A stretch of DNA of 64,000 nt from Streptomyces sp. NBC_00576 (lineage in GTDB: Bacteria > Actinomycetota > Actinomycetes > Streptomycetales > Streptomycetaceae). Shown here one piece after another: positions 51,060 through 60,249 of the stretch. The notes under the pieces were generated by a model. It did no database searches. It saw nothing but the letters and a program-made list of their open reading frames with translations, and had not been told where the DNA came from. Within the stretch, counting starts at the first letter, position 1, and the number at the start of each line of letters is the position of its first letter. Position numbers and translations under genes: made by a program. The stretch covers positions 6,882,001-6,946,000 of the forward strand of contig NZ_CP107780.1 of the NCBI RefSeq assembly GCF_036345175.1. Direction: 5' to 3'.

Positions 51060-51529
51060 TTTGCTTCCTGTCTTCTCGGCTGAAGGATCGGCCCGGGAGG
51101 GGAAGCGGCGAAACGCGTCACAGAGCAGCAGGAACCATGGACGGTACGTCGGAGAACAGGTGCGAGAACGTGCCCGGACGCGGGCAGGGAGCGTGCGCGG
51201 TACTGGTCGGGCACGGCACTCCTTGCCCCACTTCCCCCGTGGGCACAGCGATCTTGGCACATCGAACTGGCTTGCGAAAGGGACTTATTGAGGTCGATCC
51301 GGCCGCCGGGGTCCACTCACCGGGCCATCGGTCCGAGGGTCCGCCGTGCCCTGGCCGTGACCTCCCTCTGCGTAACCTCTCATCCCACCTCCTCGCGGGG
51401 TGAGAGCAAAGTTCCCTTCCGGTCACCCACAGCCACAGTGCGGAAACGCGCTCTATCTACCTTCGGGACTCATCACCGCTCAGCACCCCAAAAAGAACCA
51501 CCCGAGCCCCGGACCACCGTGGAGGCGTC
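51060..51529. other. Divergent spacer between the toxin gene and narK
   Basis: The 470 bases have no credible gene. They must hold promoters for both flanking genes, but I find no hexamer pair good enough to name, and no convincing GlnR or NnaR box. Confidence 0.45.
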
Positions 51530-52912
51530 ATGACAGCCCCTAGTTCAGCCCCCGCACCCGGCAAGGGAGGCCGCTGGATCGAGCACTGGGATCCCGAGGA
51601 CGAGGCCTTCTGGAACGCGACCGGGGAGAAGGTTGCCCGCCGCAACCTGTTCTTCTCCGTCCTCTCCGAGCACATCGGTTTCTCCATCTGGACACTGTGG
51701 TCCGTGATGGTGCTGTTCATGGGACCGGAGTACGGGCTCACCCCGGCCGACAAGTTCTTCATCGTGTCGATGGCCACGGCCGTCGGCGCTGTCGTCCGCG
51801 TCCCCTACACCTTCGCCGTCGCCCTCTTCGGTGGCCGGAACTGGACCATCGTCTCCGCGTCGCTCCTGCTCATCCCGACGATCGCGGCGTTCATCGTCAT
51901 GGAGCCGGGAACCTCGTTCAACACGTTCCTGGCGTGCGCCATGCTCGCCGGCATCGGTGGCGGCAACTTCGCCTCCAGCATGACCAACATCAACGCCTTC
52001 TTCCCGCTCAGGAAGAAGGGGTGGGCTCTCGGACTCAACGCCGGCGGCGGCAACATCGGTGTCCCGGTCGTGCAGCTCATCGGTCTCGCCGTCATCGGGG
52101 CGAGCGGCGGTCCGCGGGTGCTCCTGGGGATCTACATCCCCCTCATCCTCATCGCCGCCGTCCTCGCCGCGTTCTACATGGACAACATCGCGCACCTGAA
52201 GAACGACACCGGCGCCGCCAAGGACGCCGTCAAGGACGCGCACACCTGGATCATGTCCTTCCTCTACATCGGGACGTTCGGGTCGTTCATCGGCTACAGC
52301 TTCGCCTTCGGCCTGGTCCTGCAGACCCAGTTCGGCCGTACGCCGCTCGAGTCCGCGTACGTCACCTTCATCGGCCCGCTGCTCGGCTCGCTCATCCGGC
52401 CTGTGGGCGGCGCCCTCGCGGACCGCTTCGGCGGGGCGAAGATCACGCTGTACAACTACGTCGGCATGGCCGCCGCCACCGGTGTCATCGTCGTCGCGTC
52501 CATGCAGAAGTCGCTGCCCCTGTTCACCACGGCCTTCATCTTCCTGTTCGTCCTCTCCGGCCTCGGCAACGGCTCGACCTTCAAGATGATCCCCGGCATC
52601 TTCCAGGCCAAGGCAATCGCCAAGGGACTGGAGGGCGAGGAGGCCGCGGCCTACGGCCGTCGCCTGTCCGGCGCCTCCATGGGGCTCATCGGTGCGGTCG
52701 GCGCGCTCGGCGGCCTCGGTATCAACCTCTCCCTTCGCCAGTCGTTCCTGAGCGTCGGCTCCGGCACCGGTGCCTTCGTCGCCTTCCTCGCCTTCTACGG
52801 GGTCTGCTTCCTGGTCACCTGGGCCGTATACCTTCGCCGCCCGGCGACCGCACAGACGGCCGAAACCACAACCTCGGAAGCAAAGCCGCAGCTCAGCTAC
52901 GCCGAGGTGTGA
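51530..52912 (+). CDS. narK: Nitrate/nitrite transporter NarK
   Basis: The 460-residue, 12-helix MFS protein has both nitrate signatures: GGGNFASSMTNINAFFPLRK and NAGGGNIGVPVVQLIGLAVI. GGAGG at 51521-51525. It imports nitrate or exports nitrite. nnaR lies just downstream, which supports a nitrate-assimilation role. Confidence 0.94.
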   Translation: MTAPSSAPAPGKGGRWIEHWDPEDEAFWNATGEKVARRNLFFSVLSEHIGFSIWTLWSVMVLFMGPEYGLTPADKFFIVSMATAVGAVVRVPYTFAVALFGGRNWTIVSASLLLIPTIAAFIVMEPGTSFNTFLACAMLAGIGGGNFASSMTNINAFFPLRKKGWALGLNAGGGNIGVPVVQLIGLAVIGASGGPRVLLGIYIPLILIAAVLAAFYMDNIAHLKNDTGAAKDAVKDAHTWIMSFLYIGTFGSFIGYSFAFGLVLQTQFGRTPLESAYVTFIGPLLGSLIRPVGGALADRFGGAKITLYNYVGMAAATGVIVVASMQKSLPLFTTAFIFLFVLSGLGNGSTFKMIPGIFQAKAIAKGLEGEEAAAYGRRLSGASMGLIGAVGALGGLGINLSLRQSFLSVGSGTGAFVAFLAFYGVCFLVTWAVYLRRPATAQTAETTTSEAKPQLSYAEV

Positions 52913-52959
52913 CCTTCGCCCAAAGGGGCTTAAGTAACACCAGCGACATGTAGTCGAAC

Positions 52960-52989
52960 CGAGCCTGTCACGCGCCGTTGACAGGCTCG
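52960..52989 (+). terminator. Hairpin after narK
   Basis: CGAGCCTGTCA (52960-52970) and TGACAGGCTCG (52979-52989) form an 11-bp perfect stem around an 8-base loop, with TTCGG after it. Confidence 0.65.
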
Positions 52990-53034
52990 TTCGGCACGCT
53001 TGTGCAGACGTGACCCGACTGCGGGACGAGAGCC

Positions 53035-54201
53035 ATGTACGACGAACAGCAGCGACCAGAACACGGCCCACCGGACCACGGGCCCCTCGCGGGGTTCACC
53101 GTGGGTGTCACCGCCGCGCGTCGGGCCGACGAGCTCGGGACACTCCTCCAGCGGCGGGGCGCCGCCGTCATACACGCCCCCGCCCTGCGGATCGTGCAGC
53201 TCGCAGATGACAGCGAGCTGCTCGCGGCCACCAAGCAGCTGATCGCCCAGGCGCCGGACATCGTCATCGCCACCACCGCCATCGGCTTCCGGGGCTGGAT
53301 CGAGGCCGCCGACGGCTGGGGGCTCGGCGACGACCTGCTCGCCTGTCTCAGCGGCGTGGAACTGCTGGCGCGCGGCCCCAAGGTCAAGGGGTCCGTCCGG
53401 GCGGCCGGGCTCACGGAGGAGTGGTCGCCGTCCTCCGAGTCCATGGCCGAGGTGCTCGACCGGCTCCTGGAGGAGGGTGTCGAGGGGCGCCGTATCGCCA
53501 TCCAGCTGCACGGCGAGCCCCTGCCCGGCTTCGTCGAGTCACTGCGTGCCGCGGGCGCCGAGGTCGTCGGGGTGCCCGTCTACCGGTGGATGCCGCCGGA
53601 GGACATCGGCCCCGTCGACCGGCTCCTCGACGCCACCATCTCGCGCGGCCTGGACGCGCTCACCTTCACCAGCGCCCCCGCCGCCGCGTCCCTCCTCTCC
53701 CGCGCCGAGAAACGGGGCCTGCTCCCCGAGCTCCTCGCCGCCCTCAACCACGACGTCCTCCCCGCCTGCGTCGGCCCGGTCACCGCGCTGCCGCTCCAGG
53801 CCCACGGCGTCGACACGGTGTCCCCCGAACGCTTCCGGCTCGGCCCCCTCGTACAGCTCCTCTGCCAGGAACTCCCGGCCCGCGCACGGGCGTTGCCCAT
53901 CGCCGGGCACCGGGTCGAGATCCGCGGCCACGCCGTCCTCGTCGACGGCGCCCTGCGGCCTGTACCGCCCGCCGGAATGTCCCTGATGCGGGCCCTGTCC
54001 CGCCGCCCCGGCTGGGTCGTGGCCCGCGCCGAACTCCTGCGCGCGCTGCCCGGAGCCGGCCGCGACGAGCACGCCGTGGAGACGGCGATGGCCCGCCTGC
54101 GCACGGCTCTCGGCGCGCCCAAACTGATCCAGACGGTCGTCAAACGCGGCTACCGGCTGGCCTTGGACCCAGCGGCCGACGCCAAGTACGCCGACGCGTA
54201 G
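53035..54201 (+). CDS. nnaR: NnaR: HemD-like domain fused to a winged-helix DNA-binding domain
   Basis: The 388-residue protein has a uroporphyrinogen-III synthase fold in residues about 20-265 (FTVGVTAARRADELGTLLQR; SGVELLARGPKVKGSVRAAG; ALTFTSAPAAASLLSRAEKR). An OmpR-type winged helix follows in about 285-375 (MSLMRALSRRPGWVVARAEL; HAVETAMARLRTALGAPKLI; VKRGYRLA). This fusion is the Streptomyces nitrite/nitrate assimilation regulator NnaR, which acts with GlnR. Its neighbour narK is the expected target class. Whether the HemD half has enzyme activity cannot be told. Confidence 0.9.
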   Translation: MYDEQQRPEHGPPDHGPLAGFTVGVTAARRADELGTLLQRRGAAVIHAPALRIVQLADDSELLAATKQLIAQAPDIVIATTAIGFRGWIEAADGWGLGDDLLACLSGVELLARGPKVKGSVRAAGLTEEWSPSSESMAEVLDRLLEEGVEGRRIAIQLHGEPLPGFVESLRAAGAEVVGVPVYRWMPPEDIGPVDRLLDATISRGLDALTFTSAPAAASLLSRAEKRGLLPELLAALNHDVLPACVGPVTALPLQAHGVDTVSPERFRLGPLVQLLCQELPARARALPIAGHRVEIRGHAVLVDGALRPVPPAGMSLMRALSRRPGWVVARAELLRALPGAGRDEHAVETAMARLRTALGAPKLIQTVVKRGYRLALDPAADAKYADA

Positions 54202-54340
54202 CCGCTTCCACTCACGACCAGTACACGGGCCTGACAGACCAGCGCGGTCGTCGCAGGGTCGACGATCCGTGCCGGGTCGCCAGGCAGCCTCGGAGGAGTC
54301 GCGCCCCGACAGGGTCGCAGAGAACTGCGCGCCCAGCCCC
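54202..54340 (+). other. Spacer between nnaR and the tandem array
   Basis: These 139 bases show no gene and no strong hairpin. Confidence 0.4.
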
Positions 54341-54344
54341 CACG

Positions 54345-54955
54345 GCCCGCGGGCGAACGACCCGCGTGTCCCGCGCAGCGGAGTGCCCTCACCGACCCGC
54401 GGGTGAGCGACCCGCGTGTCCCGCGGAGCGGAGTGCCCTCACCGGCCCGCAGGTGAACGACCCGCGTGTCCCGCGGAGGGAGTGCCCTCACCGGCCCGCG
54501 GGTGAGCGACCCGCGTATCCCGCAGGGCGAGCCCCACCGGCCCGCGGGTGAACGATCCGCGTGTCCCGCGGAGCGGAGTGCCCTCACCGGCTCGCGGGTG
54601 AGCGATCCGCGTGTCCTGCGGGGCGAGCCCCACCGGTCCGCGGGTGAGCGATCCGCGTGTCCTGCGGGGCGAGCCCCACCGGTCCGCGGGTAATCGACCC
54701 GCCTGTCCCGCGGAGCGGAGTGCCCTCACCGGTCCGCGGGTGAGCGAACCGCGTGTCCCGCGGGGCGAACTCCACCGGCCCCCGGGTGAGCGACCCGCCT
54801 GTCCCGCGGAGCGAACTCCACCGGCCCGCGGGCGAACGATCCGCGTGTCCCGCGGAGCGAGCCCCACCGGCCCGCGGGTGAGCGAACCGCCCTATCCCGC
54901 AGGGCTTCGCGCCTTCACCGACCGTGCCGAACGAACCGCGTATCCCGCGGAGCGA
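54345..54955 (+). repeat. 13-copy tandem array with two alternating unit lengths
   Basis: The core CCCGCGTGTCCCGCGGAGCG (or near variants) starts at 54361, 54411, 54461, 54510, 54556, 54606, 54652, 54698, 54748, 54794, 54840, 54886 and 54935. Steps are 50 or 49 bases when the linker is GAGTGCCCTCACCGG and 46 when it is GAGCCCCACCGG or GAACTCCACCGG. Every unit also holds the palindrome CCCGCGGG followed by TGAGCGA or CGAACGA. Open frames across it on both strands give only Arg/Gly/Ser/Pro repeats and are not credible genes. Confidence 0.9.
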
Positions 54956-55100
54956 ACTGCACGAGGGGTTCCGGCTGCGAGAGCGGGCAGGCACTGTAGA
55001 GGGAACGGTTCCCCGGACTCCCCTCACTGGCATCCCACCGGCAACTCACCGGCATCCCCTGTGCCCCGTACGGTGGCGACTCCTAGGCGGTGACAGGCAC

Positions 55101-55712
55101 ATGGCATCGGAGACGACCGTGGCCACAGCCTCGTACGAGCTGCGTTTCGACGCCGGGCGGATCTGCCTGGACCTGCTGGCGACCGCCCACCCCGACGAAC
55201 GGCTCGGTGCCGTCGGGCCGCTCCGCGCCTGGATCGCCGCATCCGGGCTCGTCCCGGCGGGCACGCCGCTGCGCCACGTCGACGACTCCTGGGTCGCGCA
55301 CTTTCGCGAACTGCGGTCCCTGACCGGCCGGTTGACCGGCCAGCTGGTGCACAACCCCCCGACCGCCGACCCCCGTTCCCTGGACCACGCCCTCACCCGC
55401 CTGAACGAACTCGCCCGCCCGGCGCCCCCGGCCACCCGCGCCGTCCGTGCCGCGGACGGCACGCTCGTACGGGAGTTGCACGGGCCGCCCGACTGTGCGG
55501 GCCTGCTCGGCGCGGTCGCCCGGGACGCCGTGGAACTGCTCACCGACCCCGAGGCGCGCGCGTGTCTGCGCCAGTGCGAGGGTGACAACTGCCCGATCGT
55601 CTATCTCGACACGTCCCGGGGCAGGCGGCGCAGATGGTGTTCGAGTGAGATCTGCGGCAACCGGGAACGGGTCGCGAGGCATCGTCGGCGGGCTGCCCTG
55701 GCACGCGCGTAG
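55101..55712 (+). CDS. CGNR zinc-finger protein
   Basis: The 203-residue protein has a helical N-terminal domain (YELRFDAGRICLDLLATAHP) and a C-terminal CGNR zinc finger: CEGDNCPIVYLDTSRG, then RRWCSSEICGNRERVARHRR. It probably binds DNA or RNA. The start at 55101 was chosen for family length; the frame is open further upstream into the repeat array. Target unknown. Confidence 0.9.
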   Translation: MASETTVATASYELRFDAGRICLDLLATAHPDERLGAVGPLRAWIAASGLVPAGTPLRHVDDSWVAHFRELRSLTGRLTGQLVHNPPTADPRSLDHALTRLNELARPAPPATRAVRAADGTLVRELHGPPDCAGLLGAVARDAVELLTDPEARACLRQCEGDNCPIVYLDTSRGRRRRWCSSEICGNRERVARHRRRAALARA

Positions 55713-56017
55713 ACCGTTCGGAGTGTGTTCACAGATCGCCCATAGCGGGCCCGTTCGCCGAAATCGGGCGTACCAACTTCCGCAGGTTGCAGTGACCTTG
55801 GTTACACGTGTGTTTCCAGTCGGCGCGCCGCGGGCATCGCCCCGATCTTGCCAATGTGGCGGAAATGTAAAGCACTTGCGGCAGGAATGTGCTCTCTTGT
55901 CCCTCACGTCGCGTCCAGATAAAGAAAGTTGTGGTCGCACGTTGAACATCCCGCACCCGCCTTCCGTACCTCGGGGGGAGCGACCGACCGGGAGAACCCG
56001 GGACAGCGGAGGTGGGC
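55713..56017 (+). other. Leader of the sigU-rsuA operon
   Basis: The 305 bases have no gene. ECF promoters are often autoregulated, but I cannot name the SigU-type motif here with confidence. Confidence 0.4.
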
Positions 56018-56593
56018 GTGCGCAAGGATTCCGTCGTGGCCAATGAACGAGCACCGAGGGCCCGACATCGCATGTCCCAGCCCTCGGAACCCGACGAGGA
56101 CCTGATGCGTGCGCTGTACCGAGAGCACGCAGGGCCCCTGCTGGCATACGTCCTCAGGCTGGTCGCCGGAGACCGGCAACGAGCCGAGGACGTCGTCCAG
56201 GAGACACTTATCCGTGCCTGGAAGAACGCCGGTCAGCTCAATCGGGCAACCGGTTCGGTACGCCCCTGGCTGGTGACGGTCGCCCGGCGCATCGTCATCG
56301 ACGGTCACCGCAGCCGGCAGGCCCGGCCGCAGGAGGTGGACCCGTCGCCGCTGGAGGTCATCCCCGCGGAGGACGAGATCGACAAGGCGTTGTGGCTGAT
56401 GACGTTGTCGGACGCGCTGGACGACCTGACCCCTGCCCACCGGGAGGTCCTGGTCGAGACCTATTTCAAGGGGCGTACCGTGAACGAAGCCGCCGAAACG
56501 CTGGGCATACCCAGCGGAACGGTGCGCTCACGGGTCTTCTATGCCCTGCGTTCGATGAAGCTCGCACTGGAGGAGCGGGGGGTGACGGCATGA
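56018..56593 (+). CDS. sigU: ECF RNA polymerase sigma factor
   Basis: The 191-residue protein has region 2 (MRALYREHAGPLLAYVLRLV; RAEDVVQETLIRAWKNAGQL) and region 4 (LTPAHREVLVETYFKGRTVN; LGIPSGTVRSRVFYALRSMK). GTG 56018 has GGAGG at 56008-56012; GTG 56012 overlaps that site. The stop overlaps the anti-sigma ATG (ATGA). The symbol rests on position relative to helD, malic enzyme, hup and murA, matching what I recall of SCO2954. Confidence 0.85.
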   Translation: MRKDSVVANERAPRARHRMSQPSEPDEDLMRALYREHAGPLLAYVLRLVAGDRQRAEDVVQETLIRAWKNAGQLNRATGSVRPWLVTVARRIVIDGHRSRQARPQEVDPSPLEVIPAEDEIDKALWLMTLSDALDDLTPAHREVLVETYFKGRTVNEAAETLGIPSGTVRSRVFYALRSMKLALEERGVTA

Positions 56594-57423
56594 GCATTTA
56601 CGGGGGGTTCGGAGCGGGTAGTCCTGGTTCCATGCGAGGAATGCAGGGTTCCCAAGGCCCGAACGAACACGAAACCGTAGGCGCCTACGCCCTCGGCATC
56701 CTCGACGACGCGGAGGCCACGGCCTTCGAGACGCACCTCGCGGGCTGCGAATGGTGCGCCCAGCAGCTCGACGAGCTGGCCGGGATGGAACCGATGCTGG
56801 CCGCCCTCGCGGACCTGCCCGGTGCCCAGGGAACTCCCGCCATCGGCGAGTCGCTGTCCGCCCGCCCGAGCCCACAGCTCGCGACGCGGCTGGTCGACGA
56901 GGTCGCGGAACGGCGTGCGAGCAAGCGTCGGCGCAGCTTCTACATGGTGGCCGCCGCGGCAGCCCTCATCATCGGCGGCCCGACCGCGGTGTTCGCGACG
57001 ACCGGCGGCGACACCACCAGCGTGGCCAAGCCCTCGCCGACGGTGACGACGAAGACGACCGGTTCCGCCAAGGACGACTTCGCCGGCATGACCGACCGGG
57101 TCTCCGCCACCGACCCCACCACCAAGGTCACCGCCACCGTGGCGATGACGCCGAAGGCCTGGGGTGTCAGCGCGGTCCTGGAGCTGGGGGGCGTCAAGGG
57201 CCCGCTGAAGTGCTCCCTGATCGTCGTCGGCAAGGACGGCTCACGCGAGACCATGTCCAACTGGTCCGTCCCGACGCCGGGCTACGGCATCAAGGACGCC
57301 ACGACCGAAGCGGCCCGCAACCCGCTCTACATCCACGGCGGAACCGCCTTCAGCGCCGACCAGATCGACCACTACGAGGTTGTCGACTCCACCGGCAAGC
57401 AGCTCGTCGAGGTCGACGCCTGA
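56590..57423 (+). CDS. rsuA: Membrane-bound ZAS anti-sigma factor of the SigU pair
   Basis: The 277-residue protein has an N-terminal zinc-binding ZAS domain (HETVGAYALGILDDAEATAF then HLAGCEWCAQQLDE: H, H and CxxC). One TM helix (FYMVAAAAALIIGGPTAVFA) and an extracytoplasmic domain with a Ser/Thr linker follow. It should hold SigU inactive at the membrane until an envelope signal. It is coupled to sigU by a 4-base overlap. Confidence 0.87.
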   Translation: MSIYGGFGAGSPGSMRGMQGSQGPNEHETVGAYALGILDDAEATAFETHLAGCEWCAQQLDELAGMEPMLAALADLPGAQGTPAIGESLSARPSPQLATRLVDEVAERRASKRRRSFYMVAAAAALIIGGPTAVFATTGGDTTSVAKPSPTVTTKTTGSAKDDFAGMTDRVSATDPTTKVTATVAMTPKAWGVSAVLELGGVKGPLKCSLIVVGKDGSRETMSNWSVPTPGYGIKDATTEAARNPLYIHGGTAFSADQIDHYEVVDSTGKQLVEVDA

Positions 57424-57478
57424 CGCTCAGCAACTGCTCAGCAACTGCTCCACAAACCATTTCACCGCCGCTCCGTGA

Positions 57479-57526
57479 CCGCCCCAGGACACCTCGTACG
57501 AAGACTCGTACGGTGTCCTGGGGCGG
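57479..57526 (+). terminator. Strong hairpin after rsuA
   Basis: CCGCCCCAGGACACC and GTACGA (57479-57501) pair with TCGTAC and GGTGTCCTGGGGCGG (57506-57526): 21 pairs with a 2-base bulge. There is no T-run. Just before it CAGCAACTGCT occurs twice in tandem (near 57428-57450). Confidence 0.75.
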
Positions 57527-57594
57527 ACGCGTAGCATCACGGCCTTTCTTTCGCGTACGGTTGACGGCTGCCCAGCAAGTCAGAAGGGGGCCCG

Positions 57595-59916
57595 GTGGCC
57601 GCTCAGGCTCAGCAGGAAACGGCGCTCGTTCCGGTCGAGGACTCCTCAGTGCAGGACTCCGTCCGCGACCGCGAGATCAGCGTCGAACAGGAACATCTGG
57701 ACCGGGTGTACCGGCGTCTTGAGGAGAAGATCAACGAGGCCGAGTTCCTCATGCACGACGCGGCCAAACGAGGCCAGGTCGGCACTCCGGGCGCGCTCGC
57801 CGAACGGGACGCCCAGGTGTTCCGCGCCGGCATCCACCTCAACAGGCTGAACAACGAGTTCGAGGACTTCCTCTTCGGCCGTATCGACCTGCTGCGGGGC
57901 ATGGACGGCAAGAAGGGCCCGGACGGCGCCTACACGGCCGTGGAGGCCGCGGAAGGGGCCGTACGCCCCGACGGCACCGCCGACATCGCCGAGACCCTCC
58001 ACATCGGCCGTATCGGCGTCCTCGACGAGGACTACTCGCCCCTCGTCATCGACTGGCGCGCGCCCGCAGCCGCGCCCTTCTACCGCTCGACCCCGGTCGA
58101 CCCGGGCCGCGTGGTCCGCCGCCGCGTCATCCGCTCCAAGGGCCGGCGGGTCCTCGGCGTCGAGGACGACCTGATGCGTCCCGAGCTGAAGGCGTCCCTC
58201 GACGGCCACGAGCTCGCCGTGATCGGTGACGGCGCCCTGATGGCGGCCCTCGGCCAGGCCCGCAGCCACACCATGCGGGACATCGTGTCGTCCATCCAGG
58301 CCGAACAGGACCTGGTGATCCGCGCCCCCGCCGCCTCGGTGACGTACGTGGAGGGCGGGCCGGGAACAGGAAAGACAGCCGTCGCGCTCCACCGCGCGGC
58401 CTACCTCCTCTACCAGGACCGGCGCCGGTACGCGGGCGGCATCCTGATCGTCTCCCCGACCCCGCTCCTGGTGGCGTACACGGAGGGCGTCCTGCCGTCC
58501 CTGGGCGAGGAGGGCCAGGTCGCGATCCGCGCCATCGGCTCCCTCGTCGACGGCGCCGAGGCCACCCTGTACGACTCCCCGGCCGTGGCCCGAGCCAAGG
58601 GCTCGTACCGCATGCTCGCGGTGCTGCGGAAGGCCGCGCGGGGCGCCCTGGAGCAGTACGACTCGCCGACGGTGACGACCCGCCTGAGGGTCGTCGCCTT
58701 CGGCCGCCGTATCGAACTGGAGGCCCCGGAGCTGGCCCGCATCCGCGAGTCGGCGCTCAGCGGCACGGCTCCCGTCAACCTGCTGCGTCCCCGCGCCCGC
58801 AAGCTGCTGCTGGACGCCCTGTGGGCCCGCTCGGGCTCCCAGGGCCGGCACACGGACCCGGAACTCGCCGCGGAGCTGCGCTCCTCCTTCGACGAGGACG
58901 TCACGACCGAGGACGACTTCATCGCGTTCCTGGACGCCTGGTGGCCGGAACTGACCCCCGCGTCGGTCCTCACCGCCATGTCCGACGAGCGCCGCCTCGG
59001 CCGCTGGGCGCGCCGCATCCTCAACCCCGGCGAGGTCCGCCGGGTCGCCCGCGCCCTCAAGCGCGACGGCCTCTCGGTCCACGACGTGGCCATGCTGGAT
59101 GAGCTGGGCGCGATCCTCGGCACCCCGGCCCGCCCCCGCAAGAGACGCGACCTGGACCCCATGGACCAGCTCAGCGGCCTCGAGGAACTGATGCCGGTAC
59201 GGGAGGAGACACAGCGCGAACGGGCCGAGCGGCTCGCCCAGGAGCGCACCGAGTACGCCCACGTCATCGTCGACGAGGCCCAGGACCTCACGCCGATGCA
59301 GTGGCGCATGGTCGGCCGCCGTGGCCGGCACGCCACGTGGACGGTCGTCGGCGACCCGGCCCAGTCCTCCTGGTCCGACCCCGACGAGGCGGCACAGGCC
59401 CGTGATGAGGCCCTGGGCAGCCGCCCGCGGCGCCGCTTCACCCTCACCGTCAACTACCGAAACCCGGCCGAGATCGCCGAACTGGCCGCCAAGGTCCTGG
59501 CCCTGGCCATGCCGGGCTCGGAGTCCCCGAGGGCGGTCCGCTCGACGGGCGTGGAGCCCCGTTTCGTTCCGGTCAGGGGCTCCCTGGCCCAGTCGGTCCG
59601 TGACGAGGCCGCCCGCCTCCTCGACCTGGTCGACGGCACGGTCGGCGTCGTCGTGGCCATGAACCGCCGCGAGGAGGCGGCCCGCTGGCTGGCGGGCCTG
59701 GGCGACCGCGTGGTGGCCCTGGGCAGCCTGGAGGCCAAGGGCCTGGAGTACGACGCCACAGTGGTCGTCTCCCCGGCGGAGATCGCCGACGAGAGCCCCG
59801 CCGGCCTGCGCGTCCTGTACGTCGCCCTGACCCGCGCCACCCAGCAGCTCACGGTCGTCTCGGCGGACCGCGACGAGCCCGATGCACGAGGGGTGCCGGA
59901 CCTTCTCCGAGACTGA
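57595..59916 (+). CDS. HelD/HelR-type superfamily 1 helicase-like ATPase
   Basis: The 773-residue protein has an N-terminal coiled-coil arm (VEQEHLDRVYRRLEEKINEA). Walker A is EGGPGTGKT at residues 253-261, Walker B is VDEAQDLTPMQWRM, and GDPAQSSW, VNYRNPAEI and YVALTRATQQLTVV complete the SF1 motifs. Actinobacterial HelD/HelR proteins free RNA polymerase from DNA and can protect it from rifamycins. I see no rifamycin-associated element upstream. GTG start with AGAAGGGGG. Confidence 0.9.
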   Translation: MAAQAQQETALVPVEDSSVQDSVRDREISVEQEHLDRVYRRLEEKINEAEFLMHDAAKRGQVGTPGALAERDAQVFRAGIHLNRLNNEFEDFLFGRIDLLRGMDGKKGPDGAYTAVEAAEGAVRPDGTADIAETLHIGRIGVLDEDYSPLVIDWRAPAAAPFYRSTPVDPGRVVRRRVIRSKGRRVLGVEDDLMRPELKASLDGHELAVIGDGALMAALGQARSHTMRDIVSSIQAEQDLVIRAPAASVTYVEGGPGTGKTAVALHRAAYLLYQDRRRYAGGILIVSPTPLLVAYTEGVLPSLGEEGQVAIRAIGSLVDGAEATLYDSPAVARAKGSYRMLAVLRKAARGALEQYDSPTVTTRLRVVAFGRRIELEAPELARIRESALSGTAPVNLLRPRARKLLLDALWARSGSQGRHTDPELAAELRSSFDEDVTTEDDFIAFLDAWWPELTPASVLTAMSDERRLGRWARRILNPGEVRRVARALKRDGLSVHDVAMLDELGAILGTPARPRKRRDLDPMDQLSGLEELMPVREETQRERAERLAQERTEYAHVIVDEAQDLTPMQWRMVGRRGRHATWTVVGDPAQSSWSDPDEAAQARDEALGSRPRRRFTLTVNYRNPAEIAELAAKVLALAMPGSESPRAVRSTGVEPRFVPVRGSLAQSVRDEAARLLDLVDGTVGVVVAMNRREEAARWLAGLGDRVVALGSLEAKGLEYDATVVVSPAEIADESPAGLRVLYVALTRATQQLTVVSADRDEPDARGVPDLLRD

Positions 59917-60249
59917 GGCCAAGTCTGTGGCCGATGGGAATTGCCTTACGGGGATCGTTTGTTACCGTTGACGTGGCACCGGCTCGATCCAAGCCCCCGG
60001 GCCCAACCTTCGTCGCTTCGAGCGACCACTTGCCGCGAGGCGAGCATGGCGGGTCGGTGCCACTGAGCATGAAGAGGTCCACGTCACCTGGTGACGTGGA
60101 CCTCTTTGTCGTCTCTGCCATCTTTGCCGTCAAGAACATATTGAGAACAAAACGTTCGCAATCGAGGCCCCGCTACCAGCTACCGCGCGGTAGGTGCGAC
60201 GATCGGACGGCAAACCAAGCATCAGGGTGAAAGCAGAAGGAAGTCGGCC
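59917..60249 (+). other. Spacer between the helicase gene and malic enzyme
   Basis: The 333 bases have no gene. GTGGCACCG (59973-59981) and CGGTGCCAC (60055-60063) are an inverted pair 73 bases apart. A strong terminator (listed) follows. The malic-enzyme promoter must lie in 60110-60240, but no hexamer pair is convincing. Confidence 0.5.
60072..60107 (+). terminator. Terminator after the helicase gene
   Basis: A perfect 16-bp stem (60072-60087 with 60091-60106) around a CTG loop is followed by TTTG. Confidence 0.8.

Noticed and set aside
51400..51529. GlnR-type box before narK
   Set aside because: GTCAC and GAAAC half-sites occur (around 51432-51455), but the spacing does not fit the a-site/b-site pattern.
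54345..54955. CRISPR array
   Set aside because: Repeats are head to tail with near-identical 'spacers', and no cas gene is present in the window.
54150..55033. Repeat proteins encoded on the minus strand of the 13-unit array
   Set aside because: Several overlapping short frames give the same repeat in shifted versions, without start signals or domains.
57424..57594. Rifamycin-associated element before the HelD-type gene
   Set aside because: The only strong inverted repeat is the 57479-57526 terminator-like hairpin, which does not resemble the RAE I recall.
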